Source of the DNA: a bacterium
Lineage (GTDB): Bacteria > SM23-31 > JAUVVT01
NCBI GenBank assembly: GCA_030616165.1
Contig: JAUWXV010000004.1
Location: 1-40,164 of the forward strand
Direction: 5' to 3'
Length of the DNA stretch: 40,164 nucleotides
A program made the position numbers and the translations under genes. Of this stretch, positions 19,576 to 29,268 are shown piece after piece. How positions within the stretch are numbered: the stretch's first letter is position 1; every line of letters starts with the position of its first letter. The notes under the pieces are model-generated. The model searched no databases, was not told the DNA's origin, and saw only the letters and a program-made list of their open reading frames with translations.

Positions 19576-19612
19576 ACGAGGAGCGGTGCGACGCCTGCGC
19601 AGGCGTGGTAAT
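19576..19612. repeat. Palindrome-bearing intergenic repeat, right copy
   Basis: ACGAGGAGCGGTGCGACGCCTGCGCAGGCGTGGTAAT; 35/37 identical to 18077-18113, same orientation. Confidence 0.85.
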
Positions 19613-19887
19613 CCAATCTTAAGAATCTTTGCATTGATTATATTCGTATAAAAAAATCAAAATTTACAAAAGTTTTGTAATTATATAAAAGAAACATCCT
19701 CCAAACTTTTCTGAAGTGACTAAATACTCACCTTTCACTTAAAACTTCAAGACTGATTAATTTCGGGCTTAGGAACCAGCTGATGTAAACCTATTCTTTC
19801 GACGAGAAAACTCACGATATGGGGTTTTTTTAGCCGAAGCTATAAAATTCTATAACTTAATATTTTCATTCCAATATTTAATTGAAG

Positions 19888-19915
19888 TTTAAAAAATATT
19901 TACTTAAATAACAAG
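19888..19915 (+). repeat. 28-bp direct repeat, right copy
   Basis: Identical to 17951-17978. Confidence 0.85.
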
Positions 19916-20111
19916 ATTTTTTTAATCTCACAAAATTTTGCTTTATTAAAAGTTAGTTTATTCCAAATTTCTAATTATTTTTTTATTTTTGATTGCCTTA
20001 TTCTTTTAGATTTTTTATATTTATTCAAACCCAAAAAATTAATAACCACTGTAAATAATAATTTTGAACTATTTCTCTCTCCCTTAATTTATTTAAATAT
20101 ATTTTAAACTT

Positions 20112-22289
20112 ATGTTATCACATATTTTACGAAGAAAAAGGGAATTTAAATACTTAATATTAATTGTATTATATTCTCTGGTTTTTGCCTGTGACGGAAA
20201 GAAAGATAAATTTGAATTTTTTGAGATTGATGGTAGTTATATCTGGTTTAGAAACGATATTATCAAGCTTCGGATTGACAATAAAATGCTTATGAAAGTA
20301 TATTTTAAAACTGAAAAAATGGGACAATCTTTAAATATAGCAGAACCGGAAGAGTTTTTATCAAAACCCCCTCATTATGTTACTGTGAGCGGAAGAGAGG
20401 TAAAAAATTTTAATTTGATATCTGAAAAACCTCAAATTTCATATATTACAGGCAATTTTGGTTCAGGTAAAAGATTGATATTAAGAGGTATTACGGATGA
20501 GTCAGAGAAAATTAAAATAGAAAAGAGATTGATAATAGAACTCTACGAAAAATTTCCTGACACTGCGATAATGTATGTGGTATATAAAAATCTTGAAGAT
20601 TATAGAACAATAACTATAGAAAAGATATATAGTAATAGTTTCAGACTTGATGCATCATTGGTGAATAAAATGGATGAGCCGTATGATTTCTGGTCGTTTC
20701 AGGGCATTTCAGAATTCAATGGTGATTGGGTTGTAAAGATTACTGAAAATTTTTCGAGAACTAACTACTGCGGCACAAGGAGAATAGTCGGCAGCAACTC
20801 TGCGTATACCAGTGGACAAGGAATACCATTAGTGGATTTATGGACAGAAAGAATGGGAATGGCAGTAGCAATGATTGAGTCAGAACCAAAAATTGTGAGT
20901 TTCCCCGTAAATGTTGAATTTGATAAGACAGTCAGGGTCAGCGTTTTAGAAGAGCCGAAAGTAAAACTCAAACCAGGAGAAAGTTTTCAAACTTTTAAAT
21001 ATGCTGTAATTGTCCATAAACTTGACTATTTTGATACACTGAAAAGGTTAAAGGAATTACTTACAGTTCAGGGTTATACTATAAGGAATGCACCCCAGAT
21101 TGCTTATTATCCGTACTGGTCAACTCAAGGTTTTGGAAGTAATTTTATGCTAAATAATATATACGATAATTTTTCACAATTGAATAGACTTGGTATAGGC
21201 TGGATTGTTATAGATGAGGGTTGGTATAATCGGTTCGGAGACTGGATTCCTGTTAGGAAAATCTTTACTTCAGGTGAAGAGAGCGTAAAAGAGATTGTTT
21301 ATTTGATTCATAAGAACGGATTTAAAGCGATGCTCTGGTGGGTTCCCTTTTCGGTTCATATTGGTTCATTGATTGATAAAGAACATCCGGATTGGTTTAT
21401 ATTAAACGAAAAAGGGGAAAGGGAAGAAAGTGGTTGGGGTTCTTATTATATTTGTCCTGCTCATCCAGGAGTAAAAAAATATACAGTTAATCTTATTAGA
21501 AAGTTCATAAATGATTGGGGATTTGATGGATTTTATCTTGATGGGGCTTGTTTAAATTCTGTTCCATTTTGTTATACTGCAAATCATAATCATCCCTCTC
21601 CAACAGAATCGCTAAAATCTTTATCTGATTTTTTCAAAATTATATATGAAACATCGATTGATATTAAGCCGGATTTTGTAATAAAAGTGAGTCCGGATGG
21701 GATTTGCCCTTCAGTTTATAATATGTTCCAATACAATATGCCAGTTGTCGGCAGTCCGAACACAAGATTTCAGTTAAGAAGCAGGATCAAGGCGCTAAAA
21801 GCATTTTTTGAAGAAAAAGCACCAGTTGATTGCGATTACTACGAAGAAGGAATTCGGGATTTTGCTTCCTGTGTTGCCCCTGGCGGAGTGATATCGGTTA
21901 AATTCACAACCCTTAACCCCGATGATACAGATATACTAATAAGAACCGAGCCGAACATTCCCAAACCTACAAAATATACTGAAATGATTTATGAAAGATG
22001 GTTTACAATATATAGAGAAAAAAAATTATATAATGGAGAATATCTGAATCTTTATGATATAGGATTTGACAAACCAGAAACACATTTGATAAAAAAAGGA
22101 GAAAAATTTTATTACTCGTTTTTTTCAACATTCTGGGATGGTAAAATTGAATTAAGAGGTCTGGAAAAGAAAAGATATCAGGTGAGAGATTATATTCGTA
22201 ATGATGATTTGGAGAGTGTTAAAGGACCAGAAGATAATATTGAAATCGGATTTAAGGAATTTTTACTTCTTGAACTTACTCCGAGATAA
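20112..22289 (+). CDS. GH36/melibiase-like alpha-galactosidase, probable lipoprotein
   Basis: 'WIVIDEGWYNRFGDW', 'GFKAMLWWVPF', 'WGFDGFYLDGACLN' catalytic TIM-barrel motifs; 'SLVFAC' lipobox. Confidence 0.75.
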   Translation: MLSHILRRKREFKYLILIVLYSLVFACDGKKDKFEFFEIDGSYIWFRNDIIKLRIDNKMLMKVYFKTEKMGQSLNIAEPEEFLSKPPHYVTVSGREVKNFNLISEKPQISYITGNFGSGKRLILRGITDESEKIKIEKRLIIELYEKFPDTAIMYVVYKNLEDYRTITIEKIYSNSFRLDASLVNKMDEPYDFWSFQGISEFNGDWVVKITENFSRTNYCGTRRIVGSNSAYTSGQGIPLVDLWTERMGMAVAMIESEPKIVSFPVNVEFDKTVRVSVLEEPKVKLKPGESFQTFKYAVIVHKLDYFDTLKRLKELLTVQGYTIRNAPQIAYYPYWSTQGFGSNFMLNNIYDNFSQLNRLGIGWIVIDEGWYNRFGDWIPVRKIFTSGEESVKEIVYLIHKNGFKAMLWWVPFSVHIGSLIDKEHPDWFILNEKGEREESGWGSYYICPAHPGVKKYTVNLIRKFINDWGFDGFYLDGACLNSVPFCYTANHNHPSPTESLKSLSDFFKIIYETSIDIKPDFVIKVSPDGICPSVYNMFQYNMPVVGSPNTRFQLRSRIKALKAFFEEKAPVDCDYYEEGIRDFASCVAPGGVISVKFTTLNPDDTDILIRTEPNIPKPTKYTEMIYERWFTIYREKKLYNGEYLNLYDIGFDKPETHLIKKGEKFYYSFFSTFWDGKIELRGLEKKRYQVRDYIRNDDLESVKGPEDNIEIGFKEFLLLELTPR

Positions 22290-22485
22290 CATAAACATTA
22301 ATAAAAATCTAATATTATATTTAAAATTGCAAAAAAGTCATTAAAAACTTAACAAAATATCATTCAGTAAGTTAATATTTTTTTGTTGATATATAAGAAA
22401 AATATGACTATTATTATGTATCAAAAAACGACAGGTAAGTGATAAAGTGTAAAAAAATTTTAATTATAATCCATAAATTTTTATT

Positions 22486-22532
22486 ATCCTGACTTATTCA
22501 TAAAATTTGAGAGTAGTATAATTTGTCATTTC
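22486..22532. repeat. Intergenic repeat family copy
   Basis: ATCCTGACTTATTCATAAAATTTGAGAGTAGTATAATTTGTCATTTC, similar to 17991-18034 and 34482-34511. Confidence 0.7.
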
Positions 22533-22640
22533 GACCGGAGTCCCCCGAGTACTCGGGGGACGGAGTGTCCGCCTTTGGCGGAGAGAAATCTCAAAAGAAG
22601 AGATGTCTCGTCCCGATGGTTCGGAATAGACATGACAAAT
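22521..22640. repeat. MITE-like palindromic element
   Basis: Terminal inverted repeats ATTTGTCAT (22521-22529) / ATGACAAAT (22632-22640); internal 22-nt perfect palindrome GTCCCCCGAGTACTCGGGGGAC (22540-22561) and hairpin TCCGCC-TTT-GGCGGA (22568-22582). Confidence 0.75.
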
Positions 22641-22759
22641 TGAGATATGCACAATTATTTGTATTTATATGAGTTATAAACCACAAAAAGAATATTTATG
22701 AATTATTCAGGTTATTTAAGTTAATTATTAATTAAAGGGCCTTATTGTTAAGGGCATTG

Positions 22760-23707
22760 ATGAGAATACTGAGTTTCAAATCATCTATGGTTGGGTTGGT
22801 CCTGACCTATTTCATGGCTCAAGTGCTCCCGGCGCAGCAAATTGGGGATGTGAACTTCAATCCGTCGATAGACAATCCAGCCTATCCTCAAGGGGAAGGC
22901 CCGGTGGTGCTCATCGATGAGGCTCATCACAATTTTCACACCGTAAATGGTCGCTATCAAGCATTCGCCGACTTGCTTCGACGAGATGGTTATGTGGTAA
23001 AAGGATTGGCATCCAAGTTCACTTTAGACGCTCTCCAGACAGGGGATATTTTAGTGATCTCAAACGCCCTTGCCGAGGCCAACGTAGAGGACTGGAGTTT
23101 GCCCACTTCTTCTGCCTTTAATGAAGCGGAAATCACAGCGGTCCAGAGGTGGTTGAATGGCGGTGGTTCCCTGCTGCTGATTGCAGATCACATGCCTTTT
23201 CCGGGTGCGGCTGCCCAGCTTGCAGAGAAGTTTGGTCTTCTGTTTAGCAATGGTTATGTCCTCCATGTCGACTCTAATTCTGGCCCTATGAAATTCCGGT
23301 TGAAGGATGGATCACTTCAAGACCATCCAATTACTCGTGGTCGTAATCCAACTGAAGCGGTGAAGTTCGTTACTACTTTTACAGGGCAAGCGTTTCGGAT
23401 AGAGCCAGGAGTCAGTGCTCAATCTCTCATGATCCTCGATACAAAGTCGGTTCTCATGTTTCCATTGGAAGCTGGGGGAGTTTCTGAGAAAACCCCCCGT
23501 CTCTCGGCGGCTGGCATGCTGCAAGGAGCCGCATTGCGCCTGGGTGCTGGTAGCGTGGCGGTGTTTGGTGAAGCGGCAATGTTTACGGCGCAGGTGTCTG
23601 GACCAGAACGCAGACCGATGGGTATGAATCATCCCGAAGCTCCGTACAATGCCCAGTTTGTTTTAAATGTACTTCACTGGCTCTCGGGATTGCTTCCTGA
23701 TAGATGA
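22760..23707 (+). CDS. Exported DUF4350/GATase-like-fold protein of unknown function (compositionally foreign)
   Basis: Signal peptide-like N-terminus ending 'AQVLPAQQ'; 'GPVVLIDEAHHNFHTVNGRYQAFADLLRRDGY', 'NGGGSLLLIADHMPFPGAA'. Visibly GC-richer than its neighbours. Confidence 0.65.
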   Translation: MRILSFKSSMVGLVLTYFMAQVLPAQQIGDVNFNPSIDNPAYPQGEGPVVLIDEAHHNFHTVNGRYQAFADLLRRDGYVVKGLASKFTLDALQTGDILVISNALAEANVEDWSLPTSSAFNEAEITAVQRWLNGGGSLLLIADHMPFPGAAAQLAEKFGLLFSNGYVLHVDSNSGPMKFRLKDGSLQDHPITRGRNPTEAVKFVTTFTGQAFRIEPGVSAQSLMILDTKSVLMFPLEAGGVSEKTPRLSAAGMLQGAALRLGAGSVAVFGEAAMFTAQVSGPERRPMGMNHPEAPYNAQFVLNVLHWLSGLLPDR

Positions 23708-23717
23708 AAAGGGATGG

Positions 23718-23792
23718 CCCTCTAATCCGCGGTTCAAGCGGACCGAAACTCGCTACGCTCGTTTCGACAGATTAACCGCCAGCCGATACGGG
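23718..23792 (+). other. attC-like recombination site (candidate)
   Basis: GCGGTT-c-AA (23729-23737) pairs with TTAACCGC (23772-23779), leaving an extrahelical C; inner stem CGAAAC/GTTTCG; outer CCC...ATC pairs with GAT...GGG. Confidence 0.5.
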
Positions 23793-23816
23793 TAAAAAAG
23801 GAGAAGAGATTATTTA

Positions 23817-26099
23817 ATGATAACTGGACTTAAAACATTGAAGAGCATTTTTTATTTATCCATAAAGATATTTTTTATTCTTTCAGTCTCAGCATTTTAT
23901 GGATATTCCGCACAGGATAAGATAGAAGTTTCCGCTCAAGAGTCAGAATCTGATGAAAGGAAGATAATTTACGTCAAAAAGGTTAATTCATCCATTAAAA
24001 TAGATGGAATTTTAGATGACCCTGAATGGGAAGAAAGTATTCCTTCGAGTGGTTTTATTCAGCAGGAACCGCGTGATAAAAGCCCTGCAACAGAAAAAAC
24101 GGTTGTAAGGGTCATCAGGGATGATGATAATCTTTATTTTGGCATAACCTGTTATGACAATGAACCTGATAAAGTAATTTCAAATGAGATGAGGCGCGAT
24201 GCATCATTGTTCAATAATGATAATATTGAAATATTTTTAGACACATTCAATGATAGGAAGAACTGCTATTATTTTCGGACAAATCCTGCAGGGGCGAGGT
24301 ATGACGCAATGATATCAGAAGAGGGGAAGAACGTGAATTATGACTGGAATACTATATGGAGATGCAGTGCAAAAAAGAGTGATACTGGATGGACAGCAGA
24401 AATTGCAATTCCTTTTTATGCCATAAGATTTAAAGAAGATTTAGACAACTGGGGTGTTAACTTTGGCAGAGAAATCAGAAGAAAGAATGAAAGGACTTTT
24501 TGGTCATATATTCCACGCGGACTGGGAATGGGCGGAAAATATCGAGTTTCACTTTATGGAAATATGGTCGGTCTCGAGGGATTATCTAAGGGTAAGAATG
24601 TTGAGATTGTACCTTACGCTAATGGTGGAAAAACAACAGAATATGCTCCGAATAAATCTTCCTCAGACTTTGATGGAGGTGTAGATATTCTTTACAGGAT
24701 AACCGGTAATTTGAGGGCGGACTTTTCTTTTAATACTGATTTTGCTCAGGTAGAAGCAGACCAGGAGGTAGTTAATGTGTCACGGTTCAATCTGTTTTTT
24801 CCCGAAAAAAGGGATTTTTTTCTTGAAAATGCGGGGCTTTTCCAATTTGGAGATGTGGTTCTTTCCGAGAGGGCATCTGGTGGAGGCGGAGGTGGGAGGG
24901 TTTCTTCATCAAGTTCAAGTCGTCAGAGCGGATATTTATTGTATTACAGCAGAAGAATAGGATTAAAAGAGGAGGAAAAGATTCCACTTTATGGAGGGAC
25001 GAAGTTAGCAGGTAAAATAGGTAAAAATTCAATCGGTTTTATGAGCATGCAGACTAAAAAGAAACAATTATCAGAGGGGGAGACAGAACCCACAACAAAT
25101 TATACTTCATTAAGGATTAAGCATGATGTATTAAGGAATTCAAGTATTGGTATGATTTTTTTGAATAAACAGAGTTCTTATGAAAAATACAATCGTGCAT
25201 TTGGAATTGACGGGAATTTTCCTCTCACTACTTCATTTACTATGGGGGGCTCAATTGCAAAAACTTTTACTCCGAATGTTAAAGGAAAGGATTATGCAGA
25301 GACATTTTTTATGGACTTTAGAACCGACGTCTTTTCATGGAATGTAAAATATCTAAATCTTGGTGATAATTTTAATCCCGAAATGGGTTTTGTTAGAAGG
25401 GATAACATAAGAAGCACTTATGCTACTGCCACTCTCAACAAATGGATTAACAAGTATGGTCTCAGGAATTTCAGATTTTATACTTCATTTAACTATGTTA
25501 CCGATGATAAAAATATCCTTGAAACAAAACGTTTATCAGGAAGTTTATATACAATATTTTCTTCTGGTGACTACTTGGGATTTGGTGTTTATCGCAATTA
25601 TGAATTTCTTGATGAGAATGATGACATAAGAGATATTTTGATTCCATTGGGAGATTATAAATACGACACCTTTAATTTATTTTACAGTTCAGACCACAGC
25701 AGGGTGTTAGCTGGTGGGATAAGGTATAATTTTGGTGATTATTACGGGGGTAAAAAAAGGACATTTTCACCTCACTATCATTTCAGACCCACGCCGCACT
25801 TTAATATGGATGTAAATTACGATTATAATCATGTTATACTTCCAAATGGATATTTTTATTCCAATGTATTAAGCAGCAGGATAACATACATGGTTAATCC
25901 TGATATGTATATTAAAACCTACATACAATGGAATGACCTTGATAATCAACTTTCTGCAAATATTTTGTTTCATTATATTTATAATGCTGCAAACAACTTT
26001 TATATAGTTTACAACGAAAATCGCAATCCCGATACCCCAAGAATAGACCTCAGAGACCGTGTATTAATGGTAAAATTCGTATATCATTTGTTTATATAA
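23817..26099 (+). CDS. DUF5916 protein: N-terminal CBM9-like domain plus predicted beta-barrel
   Basis: 'SIKIDGILDDPEWEESIPSSGFIQQEPRDKSPATEKTVVRVIRDDDNLYFGITCYD', 'FSFNTDFAQVEADQEVVNVSRFNLFFPEKRDFFLENAGLFQFG'. Confidence 0.85.
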   Translation: MITGLKTLKSIFYLSIKIFFILSVSAFYGYSAQDKIEVSAQESESDERKIIYVKKVNSSIKIDGILDDPEWEESIPSSGFIQQEPRDKSPATEKTVVRVIRDDDNLYFGITCYDNEPDKVISNEMRRDASLFNNDNIEIFLDTFNDRKNCYYFRTNPAGARYDAMISEEGKNVNYDWNTIWRCSAKKSDTGWTAEIAIPFYAIRFKEDLDNWGVNFGREIRRKNERTFWSYIPRGLGMGGKYRVSLYGNMVGLEGLSKGKNVEIVPYANGGKTTEYAPNKSSSDFDGGVDILYRITGNLRADFSFNTDFAQVEADQEVVNVSRFNLFFPEKRDFFLENAGLFQFGDVVLSERASGGGGGGRVSSSSSSRQSGYLLYYSRRIGLKEEEKIPLYGGTKLAGKIGKNSIGFMSMQTKKKQLSEGETEPTTNYTSLRIKHDVLRNSSIGMIFLNKQSSYEKYNRAFGIDGNFPLTTSFTMGGSIAKTFTPNVKGKDYAETFFMDFRTDVFSWNVKYLNLGDNFNPEMGFVRRDNIRSTYATATLNKWINKYGLRNFRFYTSFNYVTDDKNILETKRLSGSLYTIFSSGDYLGFGVYRNYEFLDENDDIRDILIPLGDYKYDTFNLFYSSDHSRVLAGGIRYNFGDYYGGKKRTFSPHYHFRPTPHFNMDVNYDYNHVILPNGYFYSNVLSSRITYMVNPDMYIKTYIQWNDLDNQLSANILFHYIYNAANNFYIVYNENRNPDTPRIDLRDRVLMVKFVYHLFI

Positions 26100-26263
26100 G
26101 ATTTTTAATTTTTATTGGCGTTTAATTTAAAATAGTTCAAATTTTTTATGCGTTTTGGTTAATCTGTTTAATTATTAAAAAATATTTCATCAAAAAAGTT
26201 TGCTAATCTATGGTCGTCTCTGCCCGCAGATTTGGTGAAAAATCTAATAATATTGGAGGAATT

Positions 26264-27607
26264 ATGTTTAAAAAATCAGATAAGATAACAATAAGTCTAA
26301 TTGGAGTATTGAGTGTGGTTTTTCTCTTTTTATCACTCAACTATTCCTTTTCGCCATTTTTTAAATCCGAAGCGAAGGCAAAATTCCAGAGGGCGAAAGG
26401 AAAAGCTGATGGTTGGATTTCTCTTTTCAACGGGAAAGACCTTACGGGATGGGACGTTCCTAAAAGGGGAAACTGGAGGGTTGAGAATGGTGAGATGGTT
26501 GTAACCTGGGATGAAGCAAATCCCGGTGGAGGATGGATTGTTACCAAGGAGATGTTTGATGATTTTATTTTAAGGATGAAGTTTAAAGTTAACAAAGGTG
26601 GCAACAGCGGAGTATGTATCCGTGACCCATCGCGGGCAACCAAAAATCCTGCATACTCTGGCTATGAAGTGCAGATTGATTTCAATGACCTAACAAATCC
26701 TACGGGGAGTTTATACAACCTTGCGAGGGCATATACGATAATTGGTGCATATACGCCTGAAGAAAGGATAGTGGGTAAAGAAGAGGAATGGAACCAGTTT
26801 GAAATCAGCGCAATAGGTGAGCATATAGTAGTTAAGTTGAATGGAGAGAAGGTAGTTGAACGGTATGACCGCAGGTCACTTAAGGGTGTAGTCGGGATGC
26901 AGCTTCATGACCGTGAATCGGTAGTTCGATTTATGGATATTGAAATTATGCCAATTTCTATGAGAGGACCAATTCCTCCACCTATAGAAGAGAGGCTAAA
27001 GAACGCAAAAGGAGATTTTAAAAAACTATTTAATGGAGAGAATTTGGCTGGGTGGCAGGTGCTATGGGGCGGTGATTGGAAGGTTGTGGATGGTGTGATT
27101 GAAGGGACAATTAAAGGTAGTATGGGATGGCTTGTTACAAAAGAGGAATATTCAGATTTTATATATCGTCTGAAGGTTAAGATTGCGAAAGGTGGAAATA
27201 GCGGTCTTACGACTCGCTTTCCTTTTCCAACGAGACCTGAAGATAAAACATATAAAGCCGGGATGAAAGATGATAAACTCAATCCTGCATTTGGTGGGTA
27301 TGAAATTCAAATACTTGCCTATGACCTTCCGCAGATTGGTAATCCTTCAGGAAGTATTTATAATATAGGACGTGCATATGCAGGAGTCTTGAAAGCTGGT
27401 GAATGGAATGAATATGTTGTCTATGCTCAGGGACCGCAGACTACTGTTTATATAAATGGCAGAAAGGCTGCCGAAGCAGAAGATACACGCTCTTTAAAGG
27501 GCATAGTGGGGCTTCAGGTTCATCATTTGGAAGAAGAACTTGTTGGAGTTGAAACTGAACCGTATAAGGTATGGTTCAAGGATATCGAGATAAAGGCGGT
27601 TAAGTAG
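26264..27607 (+). CDS. Tandem DUF1080 (3-keto-disaccharide hydrolase family) protein
   Basis: Two copies of the 'LFNGxxLxGWxV...W.V..G....GW.VT...F.DF..R.K.K..KGGNSG' signature; GGAGGA upstream of the ATG at 26264. Confidence 0.88.
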   Translation: MFKKSDKITISLIGVLSVVFLFLSLNYSFSPFFKSEAKAKFQRAKGKADGWISLFNGKDLTGWDVPKRGNWRVENGEMVVTWDEANPGGGWIVTKEMFDDFILRMKFKVNKGGNSGVCIRDPSRATKNPAYSGYEVQIDFNDLTNPTGSLYNLARAYTIIGAYTPEERIVGKEEEWNQFEISAIGEHIVVKLNGEKVVERYDRRSLKGVVGMQLHDRESVVRFMDIEIMPISMRGPIPPPIEERLKNAKGDFKKLFNGENLAGWQVLWGGDWKVVDGVIEGTIKGSMGWLVTKEEYSDFIYRLKVKIAKGGNSGLTTRFPFPTRPEDKTYKAGMKDDKLNPAFGGYEIQILAYDLPQIGNPSGSIYNIGRAYAGVLKAGEWNEYVVYAQGPQTTVYINGRKAAEAEDTRSLKGIVGLQVHHLEEELVGVETEPYKVWFKDIEIKAVK

Positions 27608-27652
27608 TGAAATAGAAATATGTTGGGAAATGTGTTAGTGAGTGAGTATATA

Positions 27653-27693
27653 AAAAGTCGGGCAGCAAATTTTAATATTGCTGCCTGACTTTT
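27653..27693. terminator. Bidirectional intrinsic terminator between convergent genes
   Basis: AAAAGTCGGGCAGCAA / TTGCTGCCTGACTTTT, 16-bp stem with one G-T pair. Confidence 0.85.
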
Positions 27694-27709
27694 AAATTTT
27701 GTTATTTTT

Positions 27710-28963
27710 TTACATAAATACGCTTTTTGCATCCCAGGTTCCTTTTGCGACTTGTGGGACGAATTCGTCGAGCCCGGGAGGTGGGAATTTGAGTTTTTCT
27801 CCTTTTTCTGATGCCATATAGCATGCAGCGAGGATTCTTGAGATAAAAAGACCATCCTCGAAGTTTTCTTCGGGCTGTTTTCCATCGAGAAAGCATTCTA
27901 TCATATACCTGTCTTCAGCAGCATATCCATATACCACATCTTCTGCTGAGAGTACAGGCATTAAACCCTGTTCTGCAGCCTGTTTTTCGACGAGGTCTTC
28001 ACCGGCTTTGCCTTTGACCTCCCGGCTGAAGAATATGTGAAGGTCGGGTGATAATGTGTTTATCTGCATATAGTATTCGGGACCCATCATTTCAAAACTG
28101 AGTCTCAGTCCGGGACCAACAAAACTCCATGAAGTAGTAACTTCTACAATGAGAGGCATTTTTTCCGGAGATTTATATACTACAGTTGCTCTCGCGAAAT
28201 CCTCAACCGGTGTTTTTGAATAATCGACTTTGCCACCTGACATATTTTTTAATTTTTTAATATATTTTGGTCTTGTCCATTTAATATTTGCGATTTCGCA
28301 GGATACACTCACAGGTTTGAGTGACGATTTCTTTTTACCTGGCTGTGTCAATAAAAATCTTGCTGCTTCCATACTGTGGCACATCATATCGCTGAGCACA
28401 CCGCCTCCCTGCTTTGTTCCCTGCCAGAACCAAGGTTCATGTGGACCGCCGTGTTCTTCAGCGCATCTTGCAAGATAAGGTCTTCCAGAAACGGATGCTC
28501 CCCGCTTCCAGATAATTTCTTTACCGCGTGTTATAGATGGGGCAAAACACTGATTTTCTAAATATCCATGCAGTATTCCTGCCTCCTTTACAAGTTCAAC
28601 CATTTTTTTTGCTTCTTTGACAGTCCTCGCAAGGGGTTTCTCACAGGCTACTCCGATGAGTTTGGCTTTTTTTCCAGTAGTTAATTTAACTATTTTTTCC
28701 ATTATTGGTATTCTGGTATAATTGGGAGAATTTATATAGATTACATCAATCTTGGGGTCTTTTACCATATCCGAGACATCGTTGTATATCTTCGGATTAC
28801 CCACTCGAAGTTTTTGGCAGACTTTGACAAATTCTCGTGCTCTTCTTTTGCTTATCTCGGCTACTCCTTTTATGTCCGCATGTCTTACATTTGTCCAGGC
28901 TGTGGCGTGAAAACCGCTTATAAATCCAGCCCCAACGAATCCTACTCCTAATCTATCTTTCAT
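27710..28963 (-). CDS. Gfo/Idh/MocA family oxidoreductase
   Basis: 'VGFVGAGFISGFHATAW', 'ACEKPLARTVKEAKKMV', 'GGGVLSDMMCHSMEAARFLL'. Confidence 0.9.
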   Translation of the reverse strand: MKDRLGVGFVGAGFISGFHATAWTNVRHADIKGVAEISKRRAREFVKVCQKLRVGNPKIYNDVSDMVKDPKIDVIYINSPNYTRIPIMEKIVKLTTGKKAKLIGVACEKPLARTVKEAKKMVELVKEAGILHGYLENQCFAPSITRGKEIIWKRGASVSGRPYLARCAEEHGGPHEPWFWQGTKQGGGVLSDMMCHSMEAARFLLTQPGKKKSSLKPVSVSCEIANIKWTRPKYIKKLKNMSGGKVDYSKTPVEDFARATVVYKSPEKMPLIVEVTTSWSFVGPGLRLSFEMMGPEYYMQINTLSPDLHIFFSREVKGKAGEDLVEKQAAEQGLMPVLSAEDVVYGYAAEDRYMIECFLDGKQPEENFEDGLFISRILAACYMASEKGEKLKFPPPGLDEFVPQVAKGTWDAKSVFM

Positions 28964-29268
28964 ATCAAACCTCCTTAGTTTTTTGTTAGTATTGTAAAAA
29001 TTTAATCACAATGAGTTAAGGGAAATACCATTCACTCCTCTCTGTGGTTTCATATTTTATCATCGTTTTTCATAGAACTTTTGACACTACCTTTTGGTTA
29101 AAAAAACTGAATTTTTATAAACTGAATAAAAATATAATACCATATTTTTATATAATCAAGTCAAAAAAATAAATATTTTAAAAATATATTGAATTAATGT
29201 ATTGAAAGTATTAAATTTATTTTAAATTTATATAAAAACCCTTATTAAATAAAAAAGGAGGTATAACT

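Noticed and set aside
19449-19634. 61-aa minus-strand ORF
   Set aside because: Same repeat-derived translation (DYHACAGVAPLLVV); not a gene.
26905-27282. Minus-strand 125-aa ORF
   Set aside because: Antisense to the DUF1080 protein; no start context or domain signal.
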